Origin: UBA5209 sp034002865
Lineage (GTDB): Bacteria; Patescibacteriota; Dojkabacteria; SC72
NCBI GenBank assembly: GCA_034002865.1
Contig: JAVEZR010000029.1
Coordinates: 1-6,828, forward strand
Length of the DNA: 6,828 nucleotides
Reading direction: 5' to 3'
Positions 4,655 to 6,828 of the stretch are shown piece after piece. The notes below the pieces were generated by a model. That model searched no databases, was not told where the DNA came from, and saw only the letters and a list, made by a program, of their open reading frames with translations. The position numbers and the translations under genes were made by a program. Numbering within the stretch: the stretch's first letter is position 1; each line of letters opens with the position of its first letter.

Positions 4655-5037
4655 CTGTAGCTCTCTGTAAACTTTCTCATATAGATAACAGGACTGTCCA
4701 TAAATACCTCTGCTGGTACTACCTCATAAACTCCATTTTCTACTTCTGTTACTCTGTCTCCATCTACCCACTCCTCCTTTTCTAATATAACCTCCTGTTC
4801 TACAACTGGGGCTTCTGTTTGTTCTACTACAGATTCTCTACCAAAAGCTTTACCGCTTTTAATATCCTCTCCATATGCCTGTCCAAGAACAACTAATATA
4901 ATGAACACTAGAAGAAGTATAACTGCTTTATAACCTGCTACCTTCTTATCAGCACCTTCTTCAAAAATGCTAATCTTAGGTAATTTTAGTGTAGGTAACT
5001 TCACCTTTTTACCTTCACTTACATTTAGGATTTTCAT
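4655..5037 (-). CDS. Bitopic membrane protein, 3' part lost in the gap
   Basis: The first 127 residues are visible. Residues 1-37 are basic and probably cytoplasmic (GKKVKLPTLKLPKISIF). Residues 38-55 (KAVILLLVFIILVVLGQAY) form one clear membrane helix. The rest is strongly acidic with a Glu/Val/Pro-rich linker (ESVVEQTEAPVVEQEVILEK) followed by a small domain with WVDGDRVTEVENGVYEVVP. By the positive-inside rule the C-terminal part is outside the cytoplasm. There is no lipobox or signal peptidase site. The sequence stops in Ns at 4654; the stub beyond the gap may or may not be its end. It is the first gene after a strong promoter at 5073-5101, with a leader of about 30 nt and no Shine-Dalgarno sequence. 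A spanin-like or envelope-associated function fits the topology but is not shown. Confidence 0.65.
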
Positions 5038-5072
5038 GGTCTTTTATTAAAAATTTATTTAATCCTAGTTAC

Positions 5073-5101
5073 AGTATATCACCATCTTGTACAATGGTCA
5101 A
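5073..5101 (-). promoter_or_regulatory. Strong sigma70-type promoter with extended -10
   Basis: On the minus strand a -35 box TTGACC (5096-5101) and a -10 box TATACT (5073-5078) are 17 nt apart, each matching 5 of 6 consensus positions. TG one base before the -10 gives an extended -10. Transcription should start near 5066, about 28 nt before the ATG at 5037. It is wholly intergenic (5038-5109). Confidence 0.75.
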
Positions 5102-5102
5102 G
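5086..5102. promoter_or_regulatory. Operator-like 17-bp dyad, copy 2
   Basis: The minus strand reads CTTGACCATTGTACAAG, pairing with itself at 6 of 8 positions. It agrees at 15 of 17 positions with the plus strand of the copy at 1665-1681 and is placed the same way, covering the -35 and ending 7 nt before the -10. A shared regulator is inferred. Confidence 0.55.
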
Positions 5103-5109
5103 AGGTATA

Positions 5110-5367
5110 TTATTCTACATTAGAAAGCAGTTTAACTAATCTATCTCTAGCATCCTGTAAAGATAATATTCTCATCTGTTGAGCATACATCTCTGGACGA
5201 CTCTGTACAGCAGCTATCTCTTTATTAACTTCTTCTATACATATCTTAATAACATTTGTCCTATATGTATGCATCAGATCTTCTATCTCTTGTAGAGTTC
5301 TTTCTTTATGTGAACTACCACCTTCTGAGATTATCTTTACAGTCTCAATCATTTGTTTTATCTTCAT
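5110..5367 (-). CDS. Unknown 85-aa helical protein
   Basis: I do not recognise this protein. It is predicted all-helical: MKIKQMIETVKIISEG, a short break GSSHKER, then a long helix from about residue 22 to 58 (LQEIEDLMHTYRTNVIKICI, then EEVNKEIAAVQ) and a last helix MRILSLQDARDRLVKLLSNV. Heptad-like spacing of hydrophobic residues suggests a coiled coil or helical bundle. It has one cysteine and no membrane segment. The ATG at 5367 follows the upstream stop by 6 nt with no Shine-Dalgarno sequence. It appears to be the last gene of the upstream block, because the next gene has its own promoter 9 nt beyond this stop; I see no terminator between them, so read-through is likely. Confidence 0.6.
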   Translation of the reverse strand: MKIKQMIETVKIISEGGSSHKERTLQEIEDLMHTYRTNVIKICIEEVNKEIAAVQSRPEMYAQQMRILSLQDARDRLVKLLSNVE

Positions 5368-5373
5368 TGTTAT

Positions 5374-5667
5374 TTATATTAAACTTAACTGTTTTTGAGG
5401 TTTCCATTTAAAATAACACAATGTATATTCCTCGTTATCTTTAAACTTATCTTTGAATACTCCGAAAGATTCTGGTATCTCACTTCCATCAAATAGCATA
5501 AACTCTGTATCATTACTTAGCTTATTTATTACTTCTAAAGACCTCTTGGCATTCTTAGCTTCCTGTAATCTCTTCTGAGGTATTGCTACTACCATACTAC
5601 CTATGAAAGGAGTACCCATCTTATATCCTTCAAAAGGTTTAGTTTTAAATTGAAAGTTATCTTTCAT
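5374..5667 (-). CDS. Unknown 97-aa soluble protein
   Basis: I do not recognise this protein. The order is a basic start (MKDNFQFKTKPFEGYKMGTP), a strand FIGSMVVAIP, a helix KRLQEAKNAKRSLEVINKL, then a strand-turn-strand region FMLFDGSEIPESFGVF, a short lysine-rich helix, and a final strand YTLCYFKWKP. This suggests one small alpha/beta domain. There is no catalytic motif, cysteine pair or membrane segment. The ATG at 5667 lies inside the last 11 nt of the upstream repeat-protein gene, so the two are translated as a coupled pair. Codon use matches the neighbours. Confidence 0.6.
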   Translation of the reverse strand: MKDNFQFKTKPFEGYKMGTPFIGSMVVAIPQKRLQEAKNAKRSLEVINKLSNDTEFMLFDGSEIPESFGVFKDKFKDNEEYTLCYFKWKPQKQLSLI

Positions 5668-6109
5668 TTATCTTACTTATATATCTAAAGTTACCTTTGT
5701 TGTTTAATGAATACACTTCCTCCCCATTTTTATCATAAACAACCCATCTCTCATGCCCATCAGAAATTCTGTAATGAAAGATTTCCTCATCCTCTGTATA
5801 CATTCTCCACTTCTCACATCCTGTAGAGTCCATATAATGAACCTCTCTATTAAACTCATCATATTCTCTCCATCTAACAAAACCTTCCGAGTTCCTTTTA
5901 AAGACTTCATTCCCTCTCTCATCATAAACTCTCCAATCTTCATATCCTTGACTATTCCTAGAGTGAATAATATTCCCATTCCTGTCATATTCTTTCCATG
6001 TTTCATTGCCACCAGAAGGAGCAACACTATGTGTTCGTATTAAAACACCATTCTCAAAAACGCCTGTTGTCCATTCATCTATATTTTTAATAACTACTTC
6101 TTTCTTCAT
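5657..6109 (-). CDS. YD/Rhs-like 21-residue repeat protein
   Basis: This 150-residue protein is built from tandem repeats. After a 37-residue start (MKKEVVIKNIDEW...) tryptophans fall at residues 38, 59, 80, 101 and 122, with Y143 in the sixth position, exactly 21 residues apart. Each unit follows W-x-x-Y-D-x-x-G-N-x-(4)-x-N-S-x-G and then a few polar residues. That resembles the YD repeat of Rhs and teneurin proteins, whose units pair strands into a beta shell or spiral. Here only five to six units are present, far shorter than true Rhs shells, and there is no toxin tip, signal peptide or protease motif. The start is placed at ATG 6109, 1 nt after the upstream stop, rather than at 6139, which would overlap that gene. 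The next gene begins in its last 11 nt. A small binding or structural module is plausible; the role is unknown. Confidence 0.7.
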   Translation of the reverse strand: MKKEVVIKNIDEWTTGVFENGVLIRTHSVAPSGGNETWKEYDRNGNIIHSRNSQGYEDWRVYDERGNEVFKRNSEGFVRWREYDEFNREVHYMDSTGCEKWRMYTEDEEIFHYRISDGHERWVVYDKNGEEVYSLNNKGNFRYISKINER

Positions 6110-6110
6110 T

Positions 6111-6296
6111 TTAAGGTTTAATAATCTTATATCCATCATGTGTATCTATCTCATATGAGACTTTATTGTCTTTGTGAAATGATTCCATGTTTATCTTTAA
6201 AGCATCTAGTAGTGCCTGTAGAGTCTTCATGAGTAATGTCTCTTGGAACTCTGTACCTACCTGAGCTTTAATTGTTATTGTTAGATTCTTTTCCAT
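6111..6296 (-). CDS. Unknown 61-aa protein
   Basis: I do not recognise this protein. It has the order strand (NLTITIKAQV), long helix (EFQETLLMKTLQALLDALKI), a linker NMESFHKDN, then a strand pair VSYEIDTHDGYKIIKP. This beta-alpha-beta-beta layout suggests a tiny compact domain. Its ATG at 6296 is preceded by the best ribosome binding site in the window, AGAGGAGGT at 6302-6310, five nt away. That sequence lies within the end of the upstream gene, where it also encodes Glu-Glu-Val. The two genes overlap by 29 nt in different frames. Confidence 0.6.
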   Translation of the reverse strand: MEKNLTITIKAQVGTEFQETLLMKTLQALLDALKINMESFHKDNKVSYEIDTHDGYKIIKP

Positions 6297-6603
6297 TCTC
6301 TACCTCCTCTATTGCTTGTTTAATTATTTGTAATATATATTGAGTAAATATCTGTTCTTTCTCATAATATCCATCAATACCATAATATGCCTTTGCTACA
6401 TCTCTAACTCTACGAGAAATCCTATATGAAAGACTGTCTGTCTTAACTCTTCTTTGTATTAATCTTCTTTGATATTTAATCTGCTGATCTAAAGATTTTA
6501 AACTATCTTGCCAATCTGCTTCTTTTCTAAGTGCAAGAAGTCTCTTGTAATAATCTTTAGGACTTTCTAGTCCATATTCAACCTGTTCTCTTATAGTTTC
6601 CAT
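6268..6603 (-). CDS. Unknown 111-aa basic helical protein
   Basis: I do not recognise this protein. It looks mostly helical. The N-terminal half reads ETIREQVEYGLESPKDYYKR followed by LLALRKEADWQDSLKSLDQQ. A strongly basic middle near residues 42-72 (KYQRRLIQRRVKTDSLSYRI, then SRRVRDVAKAYYG) could bind nucleic acid. The C-terminal helix is TQYILQIIKQAIEEVENGK with a final run of asparagines. There are no cysteines or membrane segments. I use the ATG at 6603; a GTG one codon earlier is in frame. AAAGG lies very close upstream, so the ribosome binding site is short-spaced. The end overlaps the next gene by 29 nt and supplies its ribosome binding site. Confidence 0.6.
   Translation of the reverse strand: METIREQVEYGLESPKDYYKRLLALRKEADWQDSLKSLDQQIKYQRRLIQRRVKTDSLSYRISRRVRDVAKAYYGIDGYYEKEQIFTQYILQIIKQAIEEVENGKESNNNN
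6302..6310 (-). promoter_or_regulatory. Strong Shine-Dalgarno inside an upstream gene
   Basis: AGAGGAGGT on the minus strand, 5 nt before the ATG at 6296. It is worth noting because most genes here lack any such site. Confidence 0.7.
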
Positions 6604-6620
6604 CACCTTTAAAACTAAAA

Positions 6621-6761
6621 TTATTTACTATAAAACTCTTCTATCTGTTGATCTATCTGGCTATTAAGTCTTTGATTCTCTATATACATCATCAAAGATA
6701 CTATTGCTAACAATACTGTAGCTAATATTAATAACCATTTAGGTATTCTACGATTTTTCAT
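6621..6761 (-). CDS. 46-aa single-helix membrane protein
   Basis: This small complete gene runs from ATG 6761 to TAA 6621. The product has a basic start (MKNRRIPK), one membrane helix at about residues 9-27 (WLLILATVLLAIVSLMMYI) and a polar tail with E/Q/D spacing typical of a short coiled coil (ENQRLNSQIDQQIEEFYSK). By charge the N-terminus is inside. This size and layout are seen in small phage membrane proteins such as spanins, antiholins and superinfection-exclusion factors, but nothing specific shows which, if any, it is. It overlaps the edge gene by 14 nt and the next ATG follows its stop by 17 nt. Confidence 0.7.
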   Translation of the reverse strand: MKNRRIPKWLLILATVLLAIVSLMMYIENQRLNSQIDQQIEEFYSK

Positions 6762-6828
6762 TCATATCATTCTGACAAGTTAAACATAAATTGTACTCTA
6801 CATCTGAAAGCAGTCTGTTACACATCTG
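6748..6828 (-). CDS. C-terminal end of a gene cut by the window edge, possible zinc ribbon
   Basis: The minus strand is open from the window edge to a TAG at 6748, giving QMCNRLLSDVEYNLCLTCQN followed by DMNEKS. The pattern C-N-R-x-L-S-D-x-E-Y-N-L-C-x-x-C is what one sees in the second half of small C-x2-C / C-x2-C zinc ribbons; the missing first cysteine would be just outside the window. The stop lies inside the first codons of the 6621-6761 gene. It could also be a complete 25-aa gene starting at the second codon, but a truncated zinc-binding protein is more likely. Confidence 0.5.
   Translation of the reverse strand, partial: QMCNRLLSDVEYNLCLTCQNDMNEKS

Noticed and set aside
5704..6043. 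Long alternative frames on both strands over the repeat-protein gene
   Set aside because: Both are shadows of the strict 63-nt coding repeat. The plus-strand one would be the only plus-strand gene and has no supporting signal.
1..6828. Recoding of TGA as an amino acid
   Set aside because: Nearly all stops are TAA (two TAG), which made me check. One well-supported small gene ends in TGA in an ATGA overlap, all tryptophans are TGG, and no gene looks broken by an in-frame TGA.

Overview
The window looks like part of a tailed double-stranded DNA bacteriophage or prophage genome (Caudoviricetes). Every credible gene is on the minus strand, so transcription runs from high to low coordinates. The genes are short and tightly packed, with gaps of 1 to about 110 nt, several stop/start overlaps and mostly unrecognisable products. 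The gene order ends in packaging genes: VRR-NUC nuclease, then terminase small subunit, then terminase large subunit. The DNA is AT-rich, with heavy use of AGA and ATA codons and almost all stops TAA, which suggests a low-GC host. Two minus-strand promoters fit the sigma70 consensus, which argues against a Bacteroidetes host. Good Shine-Dalgarno sequences precede only a few genes. All tryptophans are TGG and one gene ends in TGA, so the standard code is assumed. I cannot name the phage or host.

Layout in the direction of transcription. (1) 6828-5110: an edge fragment with a possible zinc-ribbon end, a 46-aa one-helix membrane protein, a 111-aa basic helical protein, a 61-aa protein, a 150-aa protein built from exact 21-residue YD/Rhs-like repeats, and 97-aa and 85-aa unknowns. 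(2) 5109-4422: a strong promoter driving a bitopic membrane protein whose 3' part is lost in a 100-N assembly gap (4555-4654). Beyond the gap lies an odd, structured, unresolved piece of about 130 nt. (3) 4403-2894: a cassette of five small unknown genes. Three consecutive junctions in it carry copies of the same roughly 45-nt DNA sequence, read in three different frames. (4) 2866-1682: a MerR-like helix-turn-helix protein, a 49-aa membrane protein hidden between two genes, a small barrel-like protein and a protein with a charged coiled-coil tail. (5) 1681-1: a second promoter, then the VRR-NUC nuclease, the terminase small subunit and the N-terminal 157 residues of the terminase large subunit, which starts inside the small-subunit gene and runs off the window.

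How they may work together: the second promoter probably starts a packaging operon (nuclease to process DNA junctions, TerS to recognise the genome, TerL to translocate and cut it). Both promoters carry nearly the same 17-bp dyad over the -35 box, exactly 7 nt from the -10. The membrane-protein unit and the packaging unit may therefore share one regulator. The MerR-like protein encoded between them is a candidate, but that link is inference.
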